Below are positions 14,757 through 23,496 of a stretch of DNA of 39,699 nucleotides, piece after piece; positions within the stretch are counted from its first letter, which is position 1; the number at the start of each line of letters is the position of its first letter. The position numbers and the translations under genes are program-made. The stretch is taken from contig JAAYAH010000253.1 in NCBI GenBank assembly GCA_012719445.1, positions 1 to 39,699 on the forward strand, given 5' to 3'. The DNA comes from Actinomycetales bacterium (GTDB lineage: Bacteria > Actinomycetota > Actinomycetes > Actinomycetales > Kineosporiaceae). The notes under the pieces are model-generated. The model was not told the DNA's origin. It did not search any database and saw only the letters and a program-made list of their open reading frames with translations.

Positions 14757-16784
14757 TCAGTTCCGGTTGCCCGGCATGCCCTCTTCCATCGTGGTGGTGG
14801 TCGTCGTCGGCGACGGGGTGGTGGTGGTCGTCGTCGGCTCGACGGTGGTGATCACGGTGGGCTGCTTGGACACCAGGAGGGTGATCGAGCTGCCGATGGC
14901 CACCCTCTGGCCGTTCGCCGTGCTCTGCTCGAGCACCTTTCCCGGTTCCACGGTGCCGTCCTCCTGCTCCCGCACCCGGATCTTGAACCCGAGGGCCTCC
15001 AACCGGGCCTTCGCCTTCCCGAGCTCGTTGTCGGTGACCTCGGGGACGATGACGAAGCCGGTGGAGACGACGAGCCGGACGCTGGTCTCCGGAACCGCGT
15101 CCTCACCGGCCCCCGGCTCGGTCTGGATCACCGTGTTCTTGTCGTAGAGCTTCTTCGACTTCTCGACGATCTGCTCGGTGAGGTCCTGGTCCTCGTGGGT
15201 CGTGGCGACCGTCAGCCCGGCCTCTACGAGTTTCGCCGTCGCCTCCTCGACCGAAAGGCCCTCGACGTCGGGGACCTCGATGCTGTCCGGCCCCGACCCG
15301 ACGGTGAGGTACACCCGGCTGCCCCGGTCGAAGCTGCCCTGGAGCGGATCCTGTTCGATCACCAGACCCTTCTTGTCCGGCGTCGACTGCTCGGTCGTGG
15401 TGGAGACCACGAAGCCCTTGTCCTCCAGGGCCTTGGTGGCCTCGGCCACCGGCTGGCCGACGACCGAGACCATCTCGATCTTCTCGGGGACCTTCTCGTC
15501 GTCCCCGCCGAGCATCCCCGACAGCCACCAGGCACCGAGGACGAAGGCCGCGAGGACGGCGAGGACCAGCAGCACGTAGGCGGGTCCGCGGTTCCGCTGT
15601 TGCTGCCGTTCGTCGGCGAGGGAACGCCGCGAGGGGTAGCCGTTCCCGTACGGGTCGGCCCCGTACTCCTCACCGAGACCGGCCGGGGCCCCGGGCAGCA
15701 TCGCGCCGGAGGCGGCCATGGTCCGGGTGCCCGCGCCGGTTCCGGGCAGGTACTGCGTCGCGGTCTCCCCGCCGACGAGCTGCGTCGCCGCGGTCAGCGC
15801 CGGCGCGGCGACCCGGCGGCCGGCCAGGGCTGCGTCGACGTCCTGGCGGAACTCGGTCGCGTTCTGGTAGCGCTGGGTGCGCTCCTTGGCCAGGGCGTGC
15901 ATGACGATGCGGTCGACCGACTCGGGAACCGCCGGGTTGATGCTGCTCGGCAGCGGCGGCTCCTCGCGGACGTGCTGGTAGGCCACCGACACCGGGGAGT
16001 CGCCGATGAAGGGCGGCCGCCCGGTGAGCAGCTCGAAGAGCAGGCAGCCGGTGGAGTACAGGTCGCTGCGGGCGTCCACCTGCTCGCCGCGGGCCTGCTC
16101 CGGGGAGAGGTACTGGGCGGTGCCGATGACGGCGTGGGTCTGGGTCATCGTCGCCGAGGAGTCGGTGAGCGCCCTGGCGATGCCGAAGTCCATGACCTTG
16201 ACGGCACCGCTCGGGGTCACCATGACGTTGGCCGGCTTGATGTCCCGGTGCACGATGCCGGATCGGTGGCTGTACTCCAGGGCGGAGAGGACGCCGGAGG
16301 TCGCCTCCAGCGCGAACCCCGTGTCGAGGGCGCCTGATCCGGGCGGGGGCTCCGAGCCGGGCGGCATGGCCGCGGTGATCCGGGCCTTGCTCTCCTCGAT
16401 CATCTCGCGCAGGGTGTGGCCCTGCACGTGCTCCATGACGATGTACGGCAGCATCGTCGTCCCGCCGGTGGCGTCCCGGACCAGTTCCTCGCTGGTGTCG
16501 TAGACGGCGACGATCGCGGGGTGGTTCAGCGCCGCGGCCGACTGCGCCTCACGACGGAACCTGGCCTGGAACGTGGGGTCGCGGGCCAGGTCGGTCCGCA
16601 GCAGTTTGACGGCGACAGTGCGCCCAAGGCGGGTGTCGTGGCCGAGGTGCACCTCGGCCATCCCGCCGCGGCCCAGCAGCGCACCGAGCTCGTAGCGGTT
16701 CCCCAGGACACGGGGGTTCTCGTTCACCAGTTCCATCCCTCGTTCGTCACCAGCCACCCGGCCTGCCCGCGCTGTGCATTCCAC
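14757..16784 (-). CDS. pknB: Ser/Thr protein kinase PknB with PASTA domains
   Basis: Membrane kinase that senses peptidoglycan fragments or lipid II and phosphorylates division and wall-synthesis proteins. Kinase domain about 30-320: GRGGMAEV loop, Lys60, HRDIKPAN (179-186), DFG (199-201). There is an extra Pro/Gly-rich insertion of about 20 residues at 131-155 compared with M. tuberculosis PknB. A disordered juxtamembrane segment (about 325-398) leads to one membrane helix (about 401-424) and three PASTA repeats (about 435-497, 502-575, 577-640); M. tuberculosis has four. The end is Thr-rich. The GTG at 16784 follows the pknA stop directly (TGAGTG) with GGAGG 4 bases upstream; ATG 16736 and GTG 16727 are alternatives close to the usual start. 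Last gene of the fhaA-pknB operon. Confidence 0.95.
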   Translation of the reverse strand: MECTARAGRVAGDERGMELVNENPRVLGNRYELGALLGRGGMAEVHLGHDTRLGRTVAVKLLRTDLARDPTFQARFRREAQSAAALNHPAIVAVYDTSEELVRDATGGTTMLPYIVMEHVQGHTLREMIEESKARITAAMPPGSEPPPGSGALDTGFALEATSGVLSALEYSHRSGIVHRDIKPANVMVTPSGAVKVMDFGIARALTDSSATMTQTHAVIGTAQYLSPEQARGEQVDARSDLYSTGCLLFELLTGRPPFIGDSPVSVAYQHVREEPPLPSSINPAVPESVDRIVMHALAKERTQRYQNATEFRQDVDAALAGRRVAAPALTAATQLVGGETATQYLPGTGAGTRTMAASGAMLPGAPAGLGEEYGADPYGNGYPSRRSLADERQQQRNRGPAYVLLVLAVLAAFVLGAWWLSGMLGGDDEKVPEKIEMVSVVGQPVAEATKALEDKGFVVSTTTEQSTPDKKGLVIEQDPLQGSFDRGSRVYLTVGSGPDSIEVPDVEGLSVEEATAKLVEAGLTVATTHEDQDLTEQIVEKSKKLYDKNTVIQTEPGAGEDAVPETSVRLVVSTGFVIVPEVTDNELGKAKARLEALGFKIRVREQEDGTVEPGKVLEQSTANGQRVAIGSSITLLVSKQPTVITTVEPTTTTTTPSPTTTTTTMEEGMPGNRN

Positions 16785-18485
16785 TCACCCTCCGGTCGAG
16801 GCGACGACCACGACGGTCGACCCTCGCACGAGGAGCCCCTCCGGCTCAACGCGGACGACGCTTCCTGCGGGCAACGCGGAGGACTCCTCCCGGATCTCGG
16901 CGACCATGCCGCGGTCACCGAGGATCCGGGCGACGTCGGTCGCCGGCTGCCCCTGGTAGTACTCCGTAAGGACCTCGATCCGTTCTGGACCCGGTGCCTG
17001 CCCCCCAGTGTCGACCGGACCGGTCGTCGTCGTCACACTCGGGTCCGTCTCGCTGCGCGTCATGGCCGGGCGTGAGGTGCTGCTGGTCCTGCTCGTCGTC
17101 GGAGCGGGCTCCGTGGTGAGCGGGTCGGCGGGGGAGGGACTCGGACTCGGGACGACCAGGCTCGGCTGCCCCGGGGCGCTCTGGGCGGCCGGTGGCGCGG
17201 TCCCGCCGTCACCGCCCTGGGTGAGCAGGATCCCGACCAGGACCAGGAGGGTCGCCCCGGCCAGCACGAGCAGCGGGGTGCGGGTCGACCCCCGGTTCCA
17301 CCACGCCGTCCCGGTGAGGTGAGCCCCTCGCTCCGACCTCCTGGTGTCGGCCCGGCTGCGGAAGGAGGGTGCCTGACCGGCGTCGACCGCCGGGAGAGGT
17401 GCCGTGCCCGGGCCGCCGACCCTCTCGACGACCGTCGGTGCCTCGACCGGGTCGGTGCTCGTCGCCGCGCCGGCGGGTGCGCCGGCCGCTCCGACCGTCG
17501 CTGCCGCCGCGGCGTGCTCCCGCTCGGGGGAGACGACACCGCGGGACGAGTACCCGGCCCGGTCGGTTCCGTCGCCGACCGTCGGCCGGAACGCCCTCGG
17601 CATGGTGGGGGCTGCGCCGACCGTGGTGGCCGCGGGTGGGGCGATCGTTCGCATCGCGCCACCGCGGCGCTTCCGCAACAGGCCGTCGAGCATGACCGCG
17701 AACGCCTCGCAGGTGCGGGGACGCAGGGAGGGGTTCTTCTCGAGGGCACGGAACACGGCCGCGCGGACGTCCGGCGGGACGGACTCGGGCAGGGGCGGAG
17801 GCTGCTCGCGCAGGTGCGCGGTGGCGACGGCGATCTGGTTCGCCCCGTCGAACGGTCGCCACCCGCTGAGGCACTCGTAGCCGACGACCCCGAGGGCGTA
17901 GAGGTCGGACAGCGGGGTTGCGGTCTCCCCCCTGGCCACCTCGGGAGCGAGGTAGTGCGCGGTCCCCATGACCTGACCGGTCGCGGTGAGGGACTCGTGG
18001 TGACGCATCCGTGCGATCCCGAAGTCCGTCATGGTCGCCTTGCCGGCGGGGGAGACGATGACGTTCGCGGGCTTGACGTCCCGGTGCACCACCCCGCGGA
18101 CGTGGGCCGCGTGGAGCGCGCGCGCGATCTGGGCGAGGAGATCGAGGGTCCGTTCCACCTCGAGAGCCCCGCGCTGAGCGATGATCTCCGAGAGGGGCTC
18201 GCCCGCGACCAGTTCCATGACCAGGTAGGCGGTGTCCGCGAACTCGCCGTAGTCGTAGACGGCCGCGATCCCCGGGTGCGAGAGCATGGCGGCGGTACGC
18301 GCCTCGGTCCGGAACCGCTGCCGGAACAGGTCCCCCGAGGCGAGGTCGTTCCTGAGGATCTTGACGGCGACCTCCCGGTCGAGGACCTCGTCCACCGCCT
18401 TCCAGACCTCGCCCATGCCGCCGACGGCTATCCGCTCGGTGAGCAGGTAGCGCTCGTCGAGACGTTGGCCCACGTGGGTGATCAC
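16785..18485 (-). CDS. pknA: Ser/Thr protein kinase PknA with a C-terminal PASTA-like domain
   Basis: Essential-type kinase controlling cell shape and division, 566 residues. Kinase domain about 12-272: Lys42, HRDVKPAN (134-141), DFG (154-156), and an activation loop with several threonines. A long disordered linker (about 275-398) is followed by a membrane helix (about 403-422), a Pro/Ser/Thr-rich outer stalk (about 430-500) and a final segment (about 505-564: YYQGQPATDVARILGDRG, then VRGSTVVVVAS) that has the layout of a PASTA repeat. M. tuberculosis PknA has no PASTA, so an outer sensor here is notable. The GTG at 18485 overlaps the pbpA stop in GTGA. pknB follows without a gap, so the two kinases are translated together. 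Confidence 0.93.
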   Translation of the reverse strand: MITHVGQRLDERYLLTERIAVGGMGEVWKAVDEVLDREVAVKILRNDLASGDLFRQRFRTEARTAAMLSHPGIAAVYDYGEFADTAYLVMELVAGEPLSEIIAQRGALEVERTLDLLAQIARALHAAHVRGVVHRDVKPANVIVSPAGKATMTDFGIARMRHHESLTATGQVMGTAHYLAPEVARGETATPLSDLYALGVVGYECLSGWRPFDGANQIAVATAHLREQPPPLPESVPPDVRAAVFRALEKNPSLRPRTCEAFAVMLDGLLRKRRGGAMRTIAPPAATTVGAAPTMPRAFRPTVGDGTDRAGYSSRGVVSPEREHAAAAATVGAAGAPAGAATSTDPVEAPTVVERVGGPGTAPLPAVDAGQAPSFRSRADTRRSERGAHLTGTAWWNRGSTRTPLLVLAGATLLVLVGILLTQGGDGGTAPPAAQSAPGQPSLVVPSPSPSPADPLTTEPAPTTSRTSSTSRPAMTRSETDPSVTTTTGPVDTGGQAPGPERIEVLTEYYQGQPATDVARILGDRGMVAEIREESSALPAGSVVRVEPEGLLVRGSTVVVVASTGG

Positions 18486-19936
18486 CGGGACAGCACCGCC
18501 TCCATGACCGACTTGGCGATCGGCGCGCCGAGCCGGCCCCCGGACGCGGAGTCGCCGAGCACCCCGCCGTCCTCGATCACCACGGCGACGGCCACCTGCG
18601 GGTTCTCCGCGGGTGCGAAGGAGACGAACCAGGCGTTCGGCGGCCTGCCCTCACCCTGCTCGGCGGTGCCGGTCTTGCCCGCGACGGCGACCCCCGGGAT
18701 CTGTGCCCTGGTGCCGGTCCCGTTGGAGACCACCTTGACCATCATGTCGGTAAGCCGGTTCGCCGTCCGCCGGCTGACCGCCGTGGAGAACCGCTCCGGC
18801 CGCGGCTTGCTGATGACCTCGAGCGCGTCACCGCTGCGCACCGTGCGGACCAGCCGCGGCCGCATCACCACGCCGTCGTTGGCGATCCCCGCGGCCACCA
18901 TCGCCATCTGCAACGGGTGCGTCCTGACGTTGAACTGGCCGATGGCGACCATCGCCGACTGCGGTGCGTCGACCTCGTCCGGGAAGATGCTGGGGGTGGT
19001 CTTCAGCGGGATCGTCAACTCCTGGCCGAACCCGAACTTCTCCGCCTGCTCGCGGATCGCGTCGTCGCCGAGCCGCAGCCCCAGGTAGCCGAAGGCGGTG
19101 TTGCAGGAGGTCTGCAGCGCCTGGGTCAGGGTGACCCGCCCGCCTCCGCAGGCCCCGCCGCTGTAGTTGGGCAGCGTCGTGCTGGTCTGCGGCAGGTCGA
19201 GCCGGGCCGGTCCCGGCAGCACGCTGTCCGGGTCGAACTCCCCGCTCTCCAGCGCGGCAGCGGCCGTCACCAGCTTGAAGACCGATCCCGGCGGGTACAG
19301 CCGGCCGGTGATGGCCCGGTTCTCCAGCGGCCGGGACGGGTCGTTCAGCAGGTCCGTCCGGGCACTCCGCACGGTCCGGGCGTTGTGCGAGGCCATCCGG
19401 TCCGGGTCGAACCCCGGCTTGCTCACCATGGCCAGCACCTCCCCGGTGTCCGGGTCGAGGGCGACCACGGCGCCGCGCTGGTTGCCGAGGGCGTTCCAGG
19501 CGGCGCGCTGGGCCTTGGGGTCGATGGTCAGGTCGATCGACGCCCCGCGGGGCTCCCGCCCGGTGAGCAGGTCGCCCAGCCGCCGGTAGAAGAGCTTCCC
19601 CGAGGTGCCGGCGAGCAGGTCGTTCTCGGCGTTCTCCAACCCCGTCGCGCCGTAGACGACCGAGTAGAAGCCGGTGAGGTGGCTGTACTGGGCACCCCGC
19701 GGGTAGCGCCGCTGGAACGTGTACGCGTCGTCGACGGGCACCGACTCGGCGATCGGGTCACCCGCGACGAGGATCGGCCCGCGCTCCCGGCCGTACTCCT
19801 TGTACAGCGCCCGGACGTTGTCGGGCCGGTCCGCCATCGACGGCACGCTGAACACCTGGATCCAGGTCGCCCCCACGAGCAGCAGGGCGAAGAGCAGCGT
19901 CACCACGCTGCCGAGCCTCCGGATGGGGGTGTTCAC
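18482..19936 (-). CDS. pbpA: Penicillin-binding protein PbpA (class B transpeptidase)
   Basis: A 484-residue transpeptidase that cross-links peptidoglycan and partners with the SEDS protein encoded just before it. One N-terminal membrane anchor (about 10-28) is followed by a small non-catalytic domain and the penicillin-binding domain with all three motifs: SxxK as Ser218-VF-Lys221, SxN as Ser277-Cys-Asn279, and KTG at 421-423. Length matches M. tuberculosis PbpA (about 490). The GTG start at 19936 overlaps the rodA stop in a GTGA. Family knowledge says PbpA is a target of the kinases in this operon, with phosphorylation needed for septal placement. Confidence 0.95.
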   Translation of the reverse strand: MNTPIRRLGSVVTLLFALLLVGATWIQVFSVPSMADRPDNVRALYKEYGRERGPILVAGDPIAESVPVDDAYTFQRRYPRGAQYSHLTGFYSVVYGATGLENAENDLLAGTSGKLFYRRLGDLLTGREPRGASIDLTIDPKAQRAAWNALGNQRGAVVALDPDTGEVLAMVSKPGFDPDRMASHNARTVRSARTDLLNDPSRPLENRAITGRLYPPGSVFKLVTAAAALESGEFDPDSVLPGPARLDLPQTSTTLPNYSGGACGGGRVTLTQALQTSCNTAFGYLGLRLGDDAIREQAEKFGFGQELTIPLKTTPSIFPDEVDAPQSAMVAIGQFNVRTHPLQMAMVAAGIANDGVVMRPRLVRTVRSGDALEVISKPRPERFSTAVSRRTANRLTDMMVKVVSNGTGTRAQIPGVAVAGKTGTAEQGEGRPPNAWFVSFAPAENPQVAVAVVIEDGGVLGDSASGGRLGAPIAKSVMEAVLSR

Positions 19937-21597
19937 GGCACCATCACCCTCTCCCGGGCACCGGCACCAGGGCCACCCGAACCAGAGCCACCGGCACCAG
20001 AGCCACCGGCACCAGGGTCACCGATGTCGTGGCCACCGGAACCGGGGCCACCGGAACCGGGGCCATCGCTGCCGGGGCCATCGGGACCGGGGCCATCGGG
20101 ACCGGGGTCACCCGGACCGGGGTCGACCTCGACGGGACGGGCATCGTCGGCGTCGACGCCTGCCGGCACGCCGCCCTCCCCGGAGGCCGCCGCGTCGGTC
20201 CCCTCGGCGTCGTCGTCGAGGTACTCCTCGTCCTCCTCCGGGTCGAGGAACGGGGCCGGGATCGCCGGAACGATCGGGGCCGGTCGCCGGGCCGAGTCGG
20301 AGATGCGCAGCAGCAGGGCGACGATCATCCAGTTGGACAGCAGCGACGAGCCGCCGTATGCCAGCAGCGGCATGGTCAGGCCGGTCAGCGGGATCACCCG
20401 GGTCACCCCGCCCGCGACCACGAACACCTGCAGCGCCACCGAGAACGCCAGACCGGAGGCGAGCAGCTTGCCGAACCCGTCCCGCACCCCGATGGCGGTG
20501 CGCAGCCCGCGTTCCACGAGCAGCCCGTACAGCAGGAGCAGCGCGAACAGCCCGGTGAGGCCCAGTTCCTCGCCGACGGAGGAGATGACGAAGTCGCTCT
20601 CCGCGAACGGCACGATGTCCGGCCGCCCCTCGCCGAACCCGGTGCCGAGCAGCCCGCCGCTGGCCATCCCGTAGAGGGCCTGCAGCAACTGGTAGCTGCG
20701 GTCGGCGTTCTCCGGGTCGAACGGGTTCAGCCAGATGTCCACCCGGGTCTGCACGTGGGAGAACATCGTCCAGGCCCCGAACGCGCCCGCGCTGAACAGC
20801 AGCAGGCCGATGACGATCCAGCTCATCCGCTCGGTCGCCACGTAGAGCAGGGCGACGAACAGGCCGAAGAACAGCAGCGAGGTGCCGAGGTCGCGCTCGA
20901 ACACCAGCACGCCGAGGCTGGCCAGCCAGGCCACGAGCAGTGGCCCGAGGTCGCGGCCGCGGGGGAGCTGGAGGCCGAGGAACCTCCGCCCGACGAGGGA
21001 GAGCGAGTCGCGGGCGGTCACCAGGTACCCGGCGAAGAACACGATGAGCACGATCTTCGCCAGCTCGCCCGGCTGGAAGGACGAGAACCCGAGGTCGATC
21101 CAGATCCTGGCCCCGCGCACCTCCAGCCCCAGCCCCGGCACCAGCGGCAGCAGGAGCAGCACCAGGCCGCCGGCCATGGTGGTGTAGGTGTACCGGCTGA
21201 GCAGGCGGTGATCGCGCACCAGCAGCAGGACGGCGACCGCGGCCCCGGTGCCCAACGCCGTCCACAGCAGTTGGCGGGGATACAGGGCCTCGCCCAGCTT
21301 CGCCTCCTCGGCGACGTCGAGCCGGTGGATGATCACGAGCCCGAGCCCGTTGATGGCCGTGGCGATCGGCAGCATCACCGGGTCCGCGTACCGGGCGCGC
21401 AGCCGCAGCACCACGTGGATCGCCCCGGAGAGGGCAGCCAGCCCGGCGCCGAAGGCGAGGAGGTCAGGAGGCAGTTCGTCCGACTCGGCGATCCCCACGA
21501 GCCCGTACGCCCCGACCGCGATGCCGAGGGCCAGGATCAGCAGCGCGGCCTCGACGTTGCGTCGGGTCCGGGGGGCAACCGGGGTGACGACCGCCAT
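19933..21597 (-). CDS. rodA: SEDS glycosyltransferase RodA/FtsW family
   Basis: Multi-pass peptidoglycan polymerase that joins lipid II into glycan strands and works with PbpA. About twelve membrane segments span residues 15-455. SEDS hallmarks seen: GARIWIDLGFSSFQPGE, ERDLGTSLLFFG, FAESDFVISSVGEELG and the closing LTMPLLAYGGSS. After residue about 465 comes a cytoplasmic tail: first acidic (EEDEEYLDDD), then a run of G-P-G-x triplets about 55 residues long, encoded by GC-rich repeats at 19960-20130. M. tuberculosis RodA lacks such a long tail. ATG 21597 overlaps the pstP stop by one base; the TTG one codon earlier is less likely. Confidence 0.94.
   Translation of the reverse strand: MAVVTPVAPRTRRNVEAALLILALGIAVGAYGLVGIAESDELPPDLLAFGAGLAALSGAIHVVLRLRARYADPVMLPIATAINGLGLVIIHRLDVAEEAKLGEALYPRQLLWTALGTGAAVAVLLLVRDHRLLSRYTYTTMAGGLVLLLLPLVPGLGLEVRGARIWIDLGFSSFQPGELAKIVLIVFFAGYLVTARDSLSLVGRRFLGLQLPRGRDLGPLLVAWLASLGVLVFERDLGTSLLFFGLFVALLYVATERMSWIVIGLLLFSAGAFGAWTMFSHVQTRVDIWLNPFDPENADRSYQLLQALYGMASGGLLGTGFGEGRPDIVPFAESDFVISSVGEELGLTGLFALLLLYGLLVERGLRTAIGVRDGFGKLLASGLAFSVALQVFVVAGGVTRVIPLTGLTMPLLAYGGSSLLSNWMIVALLLRISDSARRPAPIVPAIPAPFLDPEEDEEYLDDDAEGTDAAASGEGGVPAGVDADDARPVEVDPGPGDPGPDGPGPDGPGSDGPGSGGPGSGGHDIGDPGAGGSGAGGSGSGGPGAGARERVMVP
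19960..20130. repeat. Glycine/proline-coding tandem repeats in the rodA 3' end
   Basis: Short units such as GGGGCCATCG and GAGCCACCGG recur with periods that are multiples of 9. Read leftward they encode the G-P-G-S/D-G-x tail of RodA. The reading frame is kept throughout, so length change would only alter the tail. Confidence 0.6.
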
Positions 21598-23003
21598 CAA
21601 CCGATACCTCCGCAGTCCTCCGGTGACGGCGGATCCGACGTACGGGGAGCGGTCCCGGTTCCCGTCGGCGAGGTCGTGGGCGTCGTGGTGGCGGTCGTCG
21701 TGCCGGGGGTGCGGGTGCCGTCCTTCGTGCCGGTCGGGGACTCACCGACCCGGGGGGACGGGGTCTCCGGTGAGTGGCCGGCCCGGGCGGCCCGGCAGGC
21801 CGCGACCTGCTCGCGCAGGGTGGTGATGATCTGGTCGGCCGAGGCGCGGTCCTCGGCGACGATCCCCTGGGTGACCCGCTGCCGCGAGTAGGTGGGCAGT
21901 TCCCGCACCGGCACGTCACGGGCGACGCTCTCCAGCCGGGACAGCTCGACCGGGCCGAGGTCCTGCGACAGGCCGCGGTAGACGGCGGCGAAGCCGTCCG
22001 ACGGCGCGACGTAGAACTGCCGCTGGCTCCAGTACCACCCCCCGTACCCGGCACCTGCCAGGAGGACGACGGCGAGGAGCCCGCCGAGCCCGCGCCGCAG
22101 CGCTCTGCCGCGCCGCTGCTCCGCGGTCGGTCGCGCGGCGCCGGACTCGTCGTCCGGGTCCGCGGGAGCTGTCAGCGCCGCGGCCCGCTCCGCGGACGAC
22201 CCGAGCGACGGCGGCCGGGGCGGTTGGCGCTTGGCCGCGGCCCCGACAACGGTGGGCACGCTGCCCGCCTCGGGTCCCGCCTCGATGATGTCCGCGACGA
22301 CGCAGGTCACGTTGTCCGGAGCCCCGGCGCGCAGCGCGAGCTGGACGAGCGCGTCGCAGGTGCTGGCCGGGCCCGCGTCGACGGCGAGGGTCTCCTGGAG
22401 GGTGTCGAAGCTGACCACGCCGGACAGGCCGTCGGTGCACAGCAGGTACCGGTCGCCGGGGCGGGCCTCACGCATGGACATGTCCGGCTCGGCGTCCTCC
22501 ACCAGGTCGCTGAGCACCCGCATGAGCACCGACCGCCGCGGGTGGTGCTCGGCCTCCTCACGGGTCAGCCGGCCCTGGTCGACGAGGGTCTGCACGAAGC
22601 TGTGGTCCCGGGTGAGCTGGGTGAGCTCGCCGTCCCGCAGCAGGTAGGCCCTGGAGTCCCCGATGTGGGCGACGGCGAGCAGGTTCCCGCTGCGCAGGAT
22701 CGCCGACACCGTGGTGCCCATGCCGGCCAACTCCGGCTCCTCCGCCACCCGTTCCAGCAGCCGCTGGTGGGCCGACGCGATGGCCTTCGACAGGTGGGTC
22801 AGGGCGTCGTCGGCGCCGTGGGACTCGCCGTCGAGCGGGGCCAGTTCGGCGATGGCGAGCGACGACGCGATGTCGCCACCCGCGTGCCCGCCCATACCGT
22901 CCGCGACGACGAGCAGGTGCGGGCCCGCATAGCCGGAGTCCTGGTTGTTGGATCGCACCAGGCCGACATCCGACCGTGCCGCGTAGCGCAGGGCAATGGC
23001 CAC
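21597..23003 (-). CDS. pstP: PP2C-family Ser/Thr phosphatase PstP
   Basis: The phosphatase that reverses PknA and PknB action, 468 residues. PP2C catalytic domain about 1-240 with metal-binding motifs SNNQD (18-22), VADGMGGHAGGD (33-44), HIGDSRAYLL, LCTDGLSGVV and PDNVTCVV. A basic linker, one membrane helix (about 305-328) and an outer domain with a Thr/Pro-rich end follow. The length is somewhat under M. tuberculosis PstP (514). GTG 23003 lies 6 bases past the fhaB stop, and its Shine-Dalgarno GGAGG is inside the end of fhaB. Confidence 0.95.
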   Translation of the reverse strand: MAIALRYAARSDVGLVRSNNQDSGYAGPHLLVVADGMGGHAGGDIASSLAIAELAPLDGESHGADDALTHLSKAIASAHQRLLERVAEEPELAGMGTTVSAILRSGNLLAVAHIGDSRAYLLRDGELTQLTRDHSFVQTLVDQGRLTREEAEHHPRRSVLMRVLSDLVEDAEPDMSMREARPGDRYLLCTDGLSGVVSFDTLQETLAVDAGPASTCDALVQLALRAGAPDNVTCVVADIIEAGPEAGSVPTVVGAAAKRQPPRPPSLGSSAERAAALTAPADPDDESGAARPTAEQRRGRALRRGLGGLLAVVLLAGAGYGGWYWSQRQFYVAPSDGFAAVYRGLSQDLGPVELSRLESVARDVPVRELPTYSRQRVTQGIVAEDRASADQIITTLREQVAACRAARAGHSPETPSPRVGESPTGTKDGTRTPGTTTATTTPTTSPTGTGTAPRTSDPPSPEDCGGIG

Positions 23004-23009
23004 GGGCCG

Positions 23010-23486
23010 CTACCTCCGGAGCTCGAGCACGGTCCGGCCGACCCGGACCGGGACGCCGACATCGAGGGGAACGGCGCCCTCGACCCTGGTGCGGCCGATG
23101 AAGGTTCCGTTCGTCGATCCCAGATCCTCCACGAACCAGCCGGACTCCTGTGGGAAGAGCCGTGCGTGGCGCGTGCTGGCGTAGTCGTCCTCGAGCACCA
23201 GGGTGCACTCCGGCGCCCTGCCGATGAGGATCGGCGCCTGGCCGAGGGCCAGCGTCGTCCCCTGCAGGGACCCCTCGGTGACGACGAGCACGCGTGGCCA
23301 GCGGCGCTCGGCCGGCGCCCGGCCGCGCTGGGGGTACGCGGGGCCCGGTGCCGGCCGGGAGGACGGCCGGTGGGTGATCTGGGTGCCGTAGAGGTCGCGG
23401 CGGATCACGCCGACGACGGACAGCACGAGGAGCCACAGCAACGCGAGGAAGCCGAGGCGGAGCAGCGTGAGGGTCAGTTCGCTCAT
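23010..23486 (-). CDS. fhaB: FHA-domain membrane protein FhaB (FipA-type)
   Basis: A 158-residue phosphothreonine-binding protein. An N-terminal membrane helix (about 8-28), a basic linker (about 29-75) and one FHA domain (about 80-155) with the binding residues in IGRAPEC, STRHARL and STNGTFIG. In mycobacteria the homologue binds phosphorylated FtsZ/FtsQ-related partners and is a kinase substrate at Thr-rich sites near its N-terminus. ATG 23486 is 10 bases past the fhaA stop. It is second in the operon. Confidence 0.93.
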   Translation of the reverse strand: MSELTLTLLRLGFLALLWLLVLSVVGVIRRDLYGTQITHRPSSRPAPGPAYPQRGRAPAERRWPRVLVVTEGSLQGTTLALGQAPILIGRAPECTLVLEDDYASTRHARLFPQESGWFVEDLGSTNGTFIGRTRVEGAVPLDVGVPVRVGRTVLELRR

Positions 23487-23496
23487 CGACCGAAGG

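Noticed and set aside
14620-15147. Plus-strand frame over the pknB 3' end
   Set aside because: It is antisense to the PASTA and Thr-rich coding region; its valine runs are the complement of threonine codons.
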